Positions 22,481-33,230 of a DNA stretch of 64,000 nucleotides are shown piece by piece (positions within the stretch are counted from its first letter, which is position 1; the number at the start of each line of letters is the position of its first letter). The notes under the pieces were generated by a model. The model saw nothing but the letters and a program-made list of their open reading frames with translations. It was not told the DNA's origin and did no database searches. The stretch covers positions 682,001-746,000 of the forward strand of contig QXEO01002100.1 in assembly GCA_007115705.1 (NCBI GenBank). The letters run 5' to 3'. The position numbers and the translations under genes are program-made. The stretch comes from Dactylis glomerata (Eukaryota; Streptophyta; Magnoliopsida; Poales; Poaceae).

Positions 22481-25400
22481 TGAACTCGACAGCTTTTTCG
22501 CTTTTAGCCAACAACAACTCGCAAGTCGACAAAATTTAGATACCCTTTGGAACCGTCGATTTTCAAGCTCACCAGTCAAGTTTCACGCAAGTATTCGAGA
22601 GTATGGATCAAGATATGGATTTGACGATCGAAAGTTTAAAATTTTGCGTCGGATCACTAGGTTTGATTCGCCTTTCAGATCCGATGAAAATGGGTCCGCT
22701 GGCAAGTGAACCCGAGACAGTAGCAATGTCGGAATCATCAGAAGGCTCTTCTAGCGAGGTAAACTCGCCGGTCAGCTTAGTAGAAGCAAAAGAAGGAAAA
22801 TCACAGGAGGCGACAAAACCATGGAGAATTTTGACTTAGAAGTGCAACTCGAAGATCTCACAATCTACCACGATGACAACTCAGATCAATCAACAGACTC
22901 CTAGAAAACGGGACTAGAACTTTCTGAAGACGACAATTCGATCTTCTCAAGTCACAACAGCAAGCTCGACAATCGGTATCAGATACTCGCCATCACAGTA
23001 GATAACTCAGAAGAACTCGACGACAACAACAACCCAGTGCTTAATCCAGCAAATATAAACAGAGGGGCGAATCACTTAGCAGAAGAAGAAACCGCTGACT
23101 CCCTTGCAACAAGGGTAAAAGTTCGACTATCAGAAGAAGAGTGGAGAACAATCAATACAGCCATGGAGCACATCATGCCAATACCAACAAATTCTAGCCA
23201 AAATATGCTTTTGGGATACCATTACGCCCTAAGACAATAGGCAAAGCAATTAGCAAAGGAGAGGATTGAAATACATAAAAGGAAGGACTCAGCCATTGCA
23301 GCAAGCGACGCTGCTCGCGGAGCACGTAGTGATGCATCATACATAAACAGAAGGCATCATCAACATGGATCAAGGTATGAGAATCTAGAGTACTCAGAAA
23401 GGCAAAGCATCTCGAAAAACCTCGACTCGTCCTTCCAATCGGTCGATGAGCAAGGAAATATTATCCCAAAAACTCTGGAAGCAGCATTGGTGGCAGCTCA
23501 AGCGTACCTGCATACGACAGGACCAAATCCAGGAGACCCGAGGGAACATATGCACCGAGCAACGCTAAATGGATTGAAGATGGTAGGCAACAAATTATCA
23601 GCAAAAGAGGAGGAGGCATATCGCAACAAAGGAACCCATAAACCAAGATCACCACGCTGTCACAGCAGTCCTCGGCACAGAAGTGGAAGTCACCGATCTA
23701 GGATGCCATCACCTGGATGATACAATAGTCCAAAGAACAAAGTAACCCAACGATCCAGAACTCCCAACAGAACATATGACTACGAAGACGATGAAAAGAA
23801 GATGGGGGCACCATGCTTTACCCGTAGGGTTCGCATCATGCCAGTACCCAAAGGTTTCAAACTACCCCATGATCAACAAAAGTATGACGGATCTCAGGTG
23901 CCACAGTCATGTCTTTTAGATTATCTACAAGCAGTAAAACTATTAGGAGGCACCAAGGAAATAGCAATGCAAAGTTTGCAATTACACCTCACCAGAGCAG
24001 CAAGGTCAGGGCTAAGCAAATTAGAAAAGGAAACAATTGGAAGCTGGGCGGAGCTAACAAAACAATTTACAAGTAACTTCAAGTCGACATACAAGCGGCC
24101 AGCATCCATAGAAGAAGTCAAAGCCTACGTACAGCAACGCGGGGAGACATTAAGAACATATATCCAAAGGTGGAGTATTATAAAAAAAATTGGCAGTCGA
24201 AGTCTCGGATGAAAGAGCAATAGATGCATTCATAATCGGGTTACGACGAGGAGACCTAGTCGAAGAGATGGGCAGAATCAAGCCAAAAACAGTATCAGAT
24301 TTAATGGATGTGGCAAATAGATTCGCAGATGGAGAAGATGCGTGCAACAATAAACACACACGATCGCCAGAAGATGATAGAGGAAACAGATATGGAGGTC
24401 AAAGGAGAAGGTCCCGTAATTACGACAATTACGGCTCCCACAGCCAAGTAGCCGCAGGATATAAAGATAACAGCTACCAAGGCAATGGTCGCAAAAGTTC
24501 AGGATACCATAACTATGGCAGAGAAGAGTACAAAAAGTTTCCGCCAAGAGAATCCAGAGAGTACAACCCATCACCAGAAGATATGCTCAACGGACCATGT
24601 CATATCCACTCTGCGTTTGTCAATGGGAAACGAGTATCCAGGCACGCAATGAAAGATTGCACTACGTTCTTGAAACTACAAGAAGCAGCGCTTAACAAGC
24701 AAGCCGAGGCAAAACGCCAGGGATACGAGGGAAACACAAGCAACACGCCTACAACCCAACAAGGAAACAGTGGAGCTCCCAAGGGTCAAGATCAATCAAA
24801 CCAGGGACGTGACGACGAGGAAGGATATGTTCCATCTAAAGGGCACATCACAGCAATGATACAGCCAGTGCCCAAGTCGAACAAAGAGGAGAAAAGCATA
24901 ACTCGACAAGTTAACCTCGCAATAACTTCACCTCCAGCAACAACGGAATATCTACATTGGTCAGAGCAACCCATAGAATTCAGCAGAGATGATCACCCAA
25001 TAACAGTACCTCGGCCAGGAAACGCGCCCTTGGTACTCAAAGCCCAAATAGGGACGTACGATGTCGACAGAATATTCATGGACGCAGGAAGTGGAATAAA
25101 CCTGATCTACGCAAAAACCCTATGGGCAATGCACATTTCCTTAGAGTTCCTAAAGCCAACTGACTGCTCCTTTCACGGAATAGTCCCAGGGAGTGCTAAC
25201 TATCCACTTGGTCGAATAGCACTCAACGTTTGCTTCGAAAATCGGCAAAATTACAGAAGGGAGAAACTTAACTTCGAAGTCATGGACTGGCCATCACAAT
25301 ATCATGCGATCCTCGAGCGACCCGCATTTTTGCGATTCATGGCAGTGCCTCACTACACTTATCTGGTACTAAAAATGCCAGGACCCAAAGGAATTATTAC

Positions 25401-25641
25401 AGTCAAAGGAAGCTTCGAGTTATTGGACCTGTGCGACAAGGAATTTGACAAGATAGCCCAAAACTTCGGCATGATGGCAAGCTACGGGGAACCCAAAACA
25501 AAAAAGCACGATTACAGGAGTCACGCAGCAACTCGAAGGAAACTCCAAGAAACCAGAAGTAAAGAAACCTCGGGTACAGCCACCAGAGCAAGAGAAGTCC
25601 ACAGGAGAAGAAGAGAAGACTCAAGCGACATAGGCGAATAA
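22481..25641 (+). pseudogene. Gypsy A gag-protease
   Basis: Gag begins at ATG 22481. It is interrupted by in-frame stops at about 22537, 22837, 23238 and 23718 and by a frameshift in an A-run near 24185. The Retrotrans_gag core is clear (LPHDQQKYDGS, WAELTKQFTSNFKSTY, ETLRTYIQRW, RGDLVEEMGRIKP). A Cys/His block at about 24598 (CHIH...HAMKDC) is the zinc-finger-like part. A retropepsin motif DAGSGINLIY at 25081 starts an otherwise open protease region to 25641. No RT follows. The frame from 24190 to 25641 is intact, unlike the 5' half. Confidence 0.85.
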
Positions 25642-25926
25642 AGAGAGTAGGAAAATAAGGCTGTAAAAGCCACGAGTTATTCCAGGGCAATGCCCTCTAG
25701 ATCCAGAACACAGGTCATTGGCTGGATCTCTTGGGTTATCCAATGTATCTTACATTATACGCATAAATTAAAGACAAAAGTTCCTCTTATTTGAGTTTAC
25801 ATGTCTTCAAAAGTTGTGGCAAACGCACCAACATACACACAAAAGTGCAATGCTCTGAGGATAAAAAAAATTCTGACACAACAAAGTTAGAAAACAGCAA
25901 ACTCTTGCATTGTACGCACACAAACA
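25642..25926. other. Short spacer in Gypsy A
   Basis: No coding content. It separates convergent sense gag-protease and the antisense exons. RT and integrase would be expected here in an autonomous relative and are absent. Confidence 0.5.
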
Positions 25927-26861
25927 TTACATCAATGGCTGATCAGAATCGTCTACGCCCAAAGGGTCTAAATAGTGATGCTCGCGGAAAAACGTGGCAT
26001 CCTCTCGAAGCAACCTAGCTATAAGCCTCCTAGCTAGTTGGAGAGTAGCATTCATATGAACTCGTAGTTGAGCCCCTCCCGAAGGCAAGCTCAGTGACAT
26101 GGAAATGAAATTGAGCCTCGGGTGCCACTTGCGCGTCCAACCAAGTGCAAAATTAGCACCACCCACTAAGTTAAGTTCTATCAGGCGATGAATGCGCTGA
26201 TTAGACCTAAAAACAGCAAGCAGCTGAGGAAAAGTTCTAGGAAGAGGATTACGAGGAAGCATCACGGAATGCATGGTAGTCAGAGCTTTTCGACAACCAT
26301 CAACCGCCTCTCCAATGTGTTGAGCACGATCTTGGAGGAGCACAATGGCACTACGACGCCGGGGATCAGACCAAAAAGTTTTGACTCCACCTGATGATCT
26401 CTCAAGAGCCGCGATCCATTCAGAAACACGGCGAGCTTCACCGACGAAGTCCAGGCAAGTACCTAAAATAGCAAAAATCATGGGCCAGCAGCATTGCAGC
26501 AGAAAAGCAAAAGAGGAAAATTGTAGGAAAACTTACATCGCAGCAACTCGCAAGCAGACTCGATAATACCAACGAGAAAGGAGTCGCACTCCTTCAAATG
26601 TACAATTTTAGCTGTTAGACTCGACACCTTATCCTCGAGTATGGATATCTGCTTCATAAAACCGCAAGATTTGCTGGCTTTACCCATAGCCATCTGCGCT
26701 TGGCGTTTAGACAAAGTCAAACGGCTTTCAAGATCTGCAATCCTTGAGGATTACTCATCGCATCGGCAAACAGGACGAGGAGGCGACGAAACTCCGGAGT
26801 CGAAAGCATCGGCAGAAGATGGAGCTTGAACACGACCAGATAATTCATCAGCACGCACAGG
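25927..26861 (-). pseudogene. Gypsy A second antisense gene part, unknown function
   Basis: Two minus-strand exons are recognisable. One is 26861-26537, after an acceptor TTCTAG; it is rich in coiled-coil heptads (ILEDKVSSLTAKIVHL) and carries a TAA near 26750. The other is 26462-25927, after ATTTTAG, ending VDDSDQPLM-stop. The donor TGTAAGT and the acceptor rejoin the frame across a split Cys codon. The 3' exon (LGWTRKWHPRLNF, RRLIARLLRE) is open over 178 codons. It could be a separate gene or an alternative 3' end of the antisense gene at 27041-29776. No domain recognised. Confidence 0.55.
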
Positions 26862-27040
26862 CTAGAAGGCAAAAGAAAAAGAAGAGAGGAGCATCTCAGA
26901 AGCTAAACCAAACATGACATTTCGCAAAAGAGGAAATATTTACAAAAGCATAAGCCCTCTGACTAAGGTTTTTGGGCTACATGCGACTAGAGAGTTTTTG
27001 CTACATCAGAATGAAACTAAAATTACAAGGGAGACCAAGT

Positions 27041-29776
27041 CTATGCCACCTCGGCCTCACGATCCATAGCAGAGGGGGGCATAGCAGAAGCAGCACCAGC
27101 ATCAGGAGGAGGCATAGATCCACATGTGGCCGGAGTCAAAGAAATCGGCGTCGTACCGGTCGCGGAAGCCGCCGAAGGGGAAATCATCGACACGATGCCC
27201 GACGCATATTTTTTCGCCTTCTCGAAGAAAGGCTTCAGTTCCAAATGAGTATGGCCAGGGGAAGAGCTAACCTTCTCCCAGTTCACCTCCTCACCATGCG
27301 CATATGCAAATGCAATGGCCCCCTCAGCACCTCGCTTCAAGGAGAGACCCTTCATAGTAAGTATGGGTTCGTCATTGGTGTCGAAGGCTTTGGCAAGATT
27401 ATTCAAGTCTGGTACATTGGCCTTCTTCTTGGGCCACAACCCGACAAAAATCCGCGTAAGTATGCGGTTAACCAACTCGAAGATTTCCTGGACAGATATC
27501 CAGTTAGCTTCTAGCAAGCTGACCGCGGCCAAGAGAGGATCTTCGTCAAGCTGCAAAGCCGACGCAGATACTTCACTATATTCTGCAAAACCAAGGAAAC
27601 AGCAAAACAGCAGAAAAGGAATACATCAGCAAAGCATAAGAGAGCAAGAAAGTCGACAAAATGAAAGAAAGTATAGGATGTACCTCCAGCAGCAGCAGAC
27701 ATCTGATTTAGCCGCTCGGCCACGGCTTGCTCCCGCTGGACGTGCTCCTTGTTAGCATTAGCCAAGTCCTTCTCTATTTTTTTCACCTTAGCCAATGCTG
27801 ACTTAGCAGACTTCTCAGCATTGACCTTGGCAGCAGTGGCGGCATCAAAAGCTATCCTGGAAGCTTCGAGTTCAGCTTCCAGTGACGCAATGCGAGCATT
27901 GGCTTCCTTTAGGGCACCTAAGTTAAACAAAGAGGAAAGAAAAAAGTCAAGAAAAGAAGCAGAGACAGGCATGCAAAGATAAGCAAGTGTTAAAAACAAG
28001 ACTTACCTTCAGAAGCCTTGGCAACTTTTAGGTACTCGACGCATTCAAATTGCCCAAGTCGACAAATCTCTTCATCAGGCTCTGTACAGAAAATAGGATG
28101 TGAGCATCAACACGTAAAAGTTGAAGTAAATATAACAGTATGTTTACGCATGTTGTCGGAGGAGCTTGTGGACTGATGGGCCTCAAGGATAGTATCGGCG
28201 TCGGAAGCTTTCTGCAAGTGCCTAGAGCTACGAACAGTGACTACCTTCTTGGTAGGCTTCTTCGAAGCTTTTTGAGGTTTTGCTGTTGGATCAACCTCTT
28301 GTGGCGACGGCTCGTTGATGACAAGAGTATCAATGATGGGGGCCTCAGCAGCAAATCTCTTCGGGTCCTCCTCGTCCCTGAGAAAAAGACAAAGTCATCT
28401 ATCAAGGTTAACAATAAAAAGCTAAGTATATGAAAACAAATAGATGAACACTCATGAGTCCATGTAGTCGAAGAGTTCTCCGCCATCCTCTGGCTCGAAG
28501 GATTCCCCGGCCACAGTCTTAGGGGCGGAGGCACAGGAAGAAGCAAATTCTTCGACACGTTTCCTCTTCTTGTCCACGACAATGTCTTCAGAAAGCGCAG
28601 GAGGAGGTGACGTCGTTGAACTGGTCCTTTCTAGCGAATCCTCGCCTTTGTCTCCATCGTGGCTGTCCTCAGTCTCGGGGGCTTCGAAGGCCACAGAAAT
28701 AGGAACATGCAGAATGGCCCCTCCCTCTGAGAGAGGAGGGCAAGAAATAAGAAGTCGATGATCCTGAAAAGACAAATCAACCTGAAAGATATAAGGTGAA
28801 GAATAATAAGAGAAAGACAAGGCAAAGTAAAGATAGCAAAAATTACCGCAGGCAAGGGATGCTCGGAGTCGAAGTGGCTTGCAGCTAAGTCCACAACTAC
28901 ATGATCTTTGGTGAGAGTGGTAAGAGCTCTCACATGCCTGTCGAGATCCTTCTTCTCCATAAGATTTTCAGATACTCGAGAATGATCCCCCAAGCCGGAA
29001 AAAGTCCACAACTTGGAAAGACGATGCTGCAGGGGTTGAACCCGACGTTGCAGGAAAAATGCCATAAGTTGCGTACCCGAAAGAGCACCTCCTCTACCAC
29101 TTTTCAGCTCCTGGATGCGGGCCAGGAGTGGCTTGATCTCCTCCATCTCAGCTTCCGTGGGAGGCGAATCCCACGAGGCCAATTTCTTCAATTCTTGGGA
29201 GGCGTCAAATGGGGCAAGCCCGTACTTGTCGGAGGGGGAATTCTTTCGGTCCTTGATGTAAAACCACCTGGTCCTCCAACCTTGTACCGAGGCAGCCATT
29301 GAAAACTCCAAATACTGCGATTCAGAGCGAACAGAGATACAAGCTCCGCCCAGTTTGGGTTTCTTGGACAACGCGACACTGGGGCGGAGCCGAAAGAGGG
29401 CTCTCCAAAGAAGAAAGTGGGGATCAATCCCCAGAAATGACTCGCACAAAGTTATGAAGCAAGCAATGTGCAAGATGGAGTTTGGTGTGAGCTGGTGAAG
29501 CTGCACACCATAAACAAAAAGAAGCCCACGAAGGAATTCGTGGGCAGGAAGGGAAAGACCGCGCAAAAGATAGGCAAAGAACATCACCCGAAAACCATCT
29601 CTGGGCTTGGGGATCCGCTCAGCGCTGGGGAAGATAACCTCGTCATCGTTGGAGACGAGACCATCCGCTCGGGCCTTGTCCAGCTCCTTCTGCGTGAAGG
29701 CAGAAGGCACCCAGCTCATCGCGGTGTTCATCCCTTTGGTCATCTTGTGCTTCTGCGCCTGATGCTTCATGCGCAT
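27041..29776 (-). CDS. Gypsy A antisense multi-exon gene (putative gypsy-type transposon domain)
   Basis: Six minus-strand exons with GT-AG introns: 29776-28847, 28781-28452 (3' edge unclear), 28377-28148, 28081-28007, 27917-27684, 27582-27041. Exon 1 (310 codons) is open. It carries FRVMFFAYLLRGLSLPAHEF...YGVQLHQLTPNSILHIACF, which I recognise as the 'putative gypsy-type transposon' family found in grass genomes. Exon 5 is a strong coiled coil (LEAELEAS...ALAKVKKIEKDL). The last exon ends in a Pro/Ala-rich tail. An own TATA box lies at 29891. Exon 2 reaches TGA at 28452 before a clean donor, so a donor mutation may truncate the product. Function is unknown; such antisense ORFs are reported in Tat-lineage elements. 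Confidence 0.7.
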
Positions 29777-29890
29777 CTATGATCTGCGCACAGGGGCTCA
29801 GCTGGAGATCAAAGGAGAGCAGAGATTGCAGCAATGGTGGTGGCGGCGGAAGCAATGAACTGGTAAACAGTAAATTTCCCCACTCTCCCC

Positions 29891-29898
29891 TTATATAG
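29891..29898 (-). promoter_or_regulatory. TATA box of the antisense gene
   Basis: TATATAAG on the minus strand, about 115 bp before the ATG at 29776. It suggests that the antisense gene has its own promoter, independent of the LTR. Confidence 0.6.
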
Positions 29899-30215
29899 CT
29901 TCCAGGTAACGGAATGTGGGCTGAGACGTGGCGCAAAGAGCGGAAACGGCAGCCCACTAACGGGCAGAGGAATTGTGAAATTACCGCGCTGCCCATAGGT
30001 AACGGTCAAAATCTAGAGATAATTACAAACAGATTAATGACGTCACAAACGTACGGGTAACGAGAACTGAAGACTATGATAAGCAGTGGGCGTTAGTAAG
30101 ATGAATATTCCAAAGATGGTTCGAGTTGGCGAACTTGAGTAAAGGAAGATCAAGGAAGCCGACGAAAAATTGAGCCTGATAAGAGAGGAATCATTTTTTG
30201 AGTCCATACCCGAAA

Positions 30216-30410
30216 ATATTCGGCTATAGCCTCGGGGGCTACTACCATCGGGAGCGCTGGGCGCGCACCCGATGATATTATGAAGTCACATTATGATCTC
30301 ACGATATGAAAGACGGCACATTGTCTTTGAGACTATACTCGAAAAAAGATTTTTCGACTATAGCCTCGGGGGCTACTCCCATCGGGAGAGCTGGGCGCGC
30401 ACCCGACGAT
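30216..30410 (+). repeat. Duplicated block with polypurine-tract-like core
   Basis: Two copies about 134 bp apart of a segment containing CTATAGCCTCGGGGGCTACT and CTGGGCGCGCACCCGA. The core CTCGGGGGCTACT also forms the true polypurine tract next to the 3' LTR at 31036-31048. Confidence 0.8.
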
Positions 30411-31031
30411 GTTTTATAATGAACAATGAAGGCGAATAAAATTCTGAAAGCATCATTACTACCATCAGGAGGAAGGTTTTTATCCATCAAGGTTGAATAA
30501 ACCCGAATATTTTGCACGCTGGAACAGTCAAACAAGGCTGCGACATATGATTCTCGGGTTGCGTCATCGCAACAAAACTCGAATGTCGTGACTGAAATAT
30601 GTCACGAAGGTAATACCCCAGGATCTGTCCTGTGTGGCCTGGTATACGTACATGGATGCGCTCTGCTGGTATGTATCTGTGTCTACGACGCGAAGAAAAA
30701 TCCTGGTAGACGCACTGGGTACCCTGAGAACCACTGGGACTTATTCTTTGTAAGTCCTAAATGCGGCAAAAGAATGGGTTTGACCGGTTTCCCGAATTCA
30801 AGTCCAAGGGGATTGAATTTGAAGTAGGTGGCAAGTGTCTGTTACGGCAGTTAACTGACCTCTTGATCCGTCAGAGGTGTCAGGCTTGTTCATCAAAGCC
30901 CCTTGCGAGATACTATAGAAAAAGATAAGTCGAAAGACCAAGTCGAAGATTTCAAGATTTGAAGAAGTCAAGTATTGATCAAGTCGAAGAATTGAAGATC
31001 TGAGATTCAACCCGAATCTGCAATTCTGGTA

Positions 31032-31047
31032 GAATCTCGGGGGCTAC
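31032..31047 (+). promoter_or_regulatory. Gypsy A polypurine tract
   Basis: GAATCTCGGGGGCTAC directly precedes the LTR start TGACAAGG at 31048. Confidence 0.75.
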
Positions 31048-31382
31048 TGACAAGGGTATAGATAATAGAGCCCGTTAGTTGAGTACCACTGAGGCCCGTT
31101 ACGATAGGTCCAATTGTAATACTAGTCGAAATACGAGTTCATGTCGTATATCGATGTTGTAATCTGTATCGGATCCTACCCGATCCTTGAGACCTGGCCA
31201 CCTATATAAAGGGGCCAGGAGGGGACGGTGTGGGACAGATTGAAAGCAAGTCAGGTTCTACACCCATGTTTACTTTCATAGCCACCTTGTTTGACTGAGT
31301 TTACCTTCGAGTTCATCCGACGCCTTGTCTCCCCGATCCTAAGTCCTTCATCTAGGACATTTGTCGAGTTTAACCCTCGTCA
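31048..31382 (+). repeat. Gypsy A 3' LTR
   Basis: 335 bp, TGACAAGG...CCTCGTCA. It matches the split 5' LTR with about 9 substitutions and one indel (hand count), about 2.7%. A TATA box CTATATAAAGG is at about 31203. Confidence 0.95.
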
Positions 31383-31478
31383 CCAGCATTGCCCTTGTAG
31401 ACAGCTGCCCGGATTCCATCTCCTGGATCCTTTCTCCAAATGGTGTTTACACTTTACACAGCCAAGTCAGCATACCGA
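31383..31478 (+). pseudogene. LINE inverted piece, remainder
   Basis: Continues the plus-strand LINE segment beyond Gypsy A: DSISW...PNGVYTL and, after a one-base shift, TAKSAYR. It ends exactly where the 15-bp target duplication begins. Confidence 0.75.
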
Positions 31479-31493
31479 AAAGTAACTGCAACT
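31479..31493. repeat. Target-site duplication of the twin-primed LINE, right copy
   Basis: AAAGTAACTGCAACT, identical to 11152-11166. Confidence 0.9.
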
Positions 31494-31729
31494 AGTTGTA
31501 AGAAATTGGACTTTTAGATGACACACAACAACTACTTTATGAGAAAAAACATACATCGGCATGCATACAAGACTATTTAGATCAGATCCTATAACTGCGT
31601 ACGACAACGTTATATGCCTCGTCACAGGCAGGTTTGGCCAAAGGATCAGTGTTAGTGTTGTCATAGCTTATTGCACATGCTCATCCATCTAATTTGGCTA
31701 TAGATTCATATCAAATCAACAAGTTAATA

Positions 31730-31900
31730 CTCTCTCCGTTCTAAAATATAAGATATTTTAGCCTATCACTCACATGCATATATCTAGATATCTTTTAGTG
31801 TGTAGGTTAGAAATAAAAAGAGAAACCTATATTAAAAATCATATAAATACATATGTGTCAATGATAGGCTAAACATCTTATATTTTAAAACGAAAGGGAG
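31730..31900. mobile_element. Stowaway MITE
   Basis: 171 bp bounded by TA dinucleotides. The terminal repeats CTCTCTCCGTTCTAAAATAT and the complement of TATTTTAAAACGAAAGGGAG match the Stowaway (Tc1/mariner-derived) signature CTCCCTCCGTTC. Non-coding. Confidence 0.85.
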
Positions 31901-32094
31901 TAGATACTAGTATCACGTGGTGTGTTTCTTATGGCACCTGCAATTAAGGTTTTGATATTCATCAAACCGAGGCATCATCTAGAGGAGAAAAAGGAAGCTT
32001 ACTATAAGAGTATGACTACAATCTATAATTTCACTTGTTCACCATTATTAGATTTTTTAGGGGCTTTTCAAAAAAACATCCATCTGAACGCGTT

Positions 32095-32180
32095 TTAGTT
32101 TATATGTTCACTCATTTTGATCTGTATTTAGTATATATTAAAATATCTATAAGATCTTATAATAGTGAACGGATGAATTA
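32095..32180. mobile_element. Decayed Stowaway half
   Basis: CACTCATTTTGATCTGTAT...ATATTAAAATATCT...AGTGAACGGA resembles the inner and right part of a Stowaway element of the common grass type. The left end is lost. Confidence 0.45.
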
Positions 32181-32903
32181 TGTTTTTCACAGAAAATCCC
32201 ACTCAAGAAAAAGTCCATGTGGCACCTCAAAGACGAATGATCACAGTCACACCAGTACATATGATTTTAACTGCATCCTAAGCACACTGTAGATATGTGG
32301 AATGAATAGGAGTCCATTGGCATATTTCAATCTTGATTATTTATGCAAATAGTCGAAAAGCACATCACGCATTTGGCCCCAGCTCATTTTATGGAACTAA
32401 TCTTCATTTAGAGTGCAATGTGGACCATATATATGGATGGGTTTTGAAAACAAGCCGCCATTTTGTCATGGCTGGAATAGAGGATTGTTAGAACGATGGC
32501 ACCTCGCAGCTATGCAAAGAGCGATGGATAATCTCCATCAGATGTCAGTCTCTTCAGTGCTACTCCTTCCATTTTGCCATAATTTTTCTGTCTTAATGAG
32601 CATTCTCCATGAAATAAATATGAGTATTTTCTTTTCCAGCTTTCACTCAAAAATGCTTTGAAAGAGAATAAGTGGTTGTGGAATTGTAGTAGGAGTACTA
32701 GTCTATCAACTACTGAAGAATGGTCAACTTTCTGCCCGATCTAGTACGTTTATCCGTTGCAGGGTAGGGCTGAATAACGTACATTCCCGGTCGCATGTCC
32801 CATAAAAGAAATCTCATTTAATTAGTATGGTTGATCTTGCGGCTATCCATATCTTTCGACTATTTATAGCAATGCTTGCTCATCCGTCTCTTTTAATACC
32901 TGA

Positions 32904-33230
32904 GGGCACGTACAATGGGGTAATGTCAGCCTTCCCTTAGAGATGCCACGTAGGATTTTTGTTTAGTTGGAAGAGAGAGAAATAAGAAAGAGAAGGTTGC
33001 CTTCCTTTAGCTAAGGGATGATCCCTTAGAAAATAAGAGAAGGCTATTTCATGCATTGTACCATTTGCTTTTCCTTAGCCAGTTAATTTCTTACTAAAAA
33101 TAGTTATTTCACATTAATTATTAGAGATGACAATAAGAGATAATACATTATATAAGTCATATCTGGTGTTTTCTCTAGATGATGTGGAGGGCTAAGAGAA
33201 GGCATGCCTTCTCTAGCATTGTACATGCCC
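32904..33230. mobile_element. MITE, GGGCACGTACAATG ends
   Basis: 327 bp with terminal inverted repeats GGGCACGTACAATG / CATTGTACATGCCC (one mismatch) and flanking TGA trinucleotides (32901-32903, 33231-33233). A 3-bp target duplication would fit the PIF/Harbinger-Tourist group. Non-coding. Confidence 0.7.

Larger units (their letters stand above)
29777..31047. other. Gypsy A 3' non-coding region
   Basis: Apart from the antisense promoter and a repeated block at 30216-30410, I see no gene. The last 16 bp (AATCTCGGGGGCTAC) form the polypurine tract. Confidence 0.6.
12283..31382 (+). mobile_element. Gypsy A: Tat-like, RT-less element with antisense gene
   Basis: LTR retrotransposon with short LTRs (about 335 bp, TGACAAGG...CCTCGTCA), a primer-binding site at 22445 and a polypurine tract before 31048. 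Flanking pentamers CCGGC (12278-12282) and CCAGC (31383-31387) are a one-mismatch target duplication inside the LINE. The interior carries gag and protease on the plus strand and spliced ORFs on the opposite strand. There is no room for RT, RNase H or integrase, so it is non-autonomous. Antisense extra ORFs are described for Tat-lineage elements. The LTRs differ by about 9 substitutions and one indel (hand count). Element B sits in its 5' LTR. Confidence 0.85.
11166..31478 (-). mobile_element. LINE with internally inverted 5' part, split by nested Gypsy elements
   Basis: The 3' part runs on the minus strand from about 11885 to a poly-T run at 11166-11175. The more 5' part runs on the plus strand from about 11886 to 12282 and resumes at 31383-31478. 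Removing Gypsy A (12283-31382) leaves a LINE of about 1.2 kb between exact 15-bp target duplications. The plus part ends in GTCAGCATACCGA (31466-31478), which recurs on the minus strand at 11860-11848. So the inverted piece ends where the 3' piece begins in the parent protein (...SAYR...). This is the signature of twin priming during target-primed reverse transcription. It is 5' truncated and dead. Confidence 0.8.

Noticed and set aside
24190..25641. The 483-codon frame as a host gene
   Set aside because: It continues the gag of Gypsy A after a frameshift and contains a retropepsin motif.
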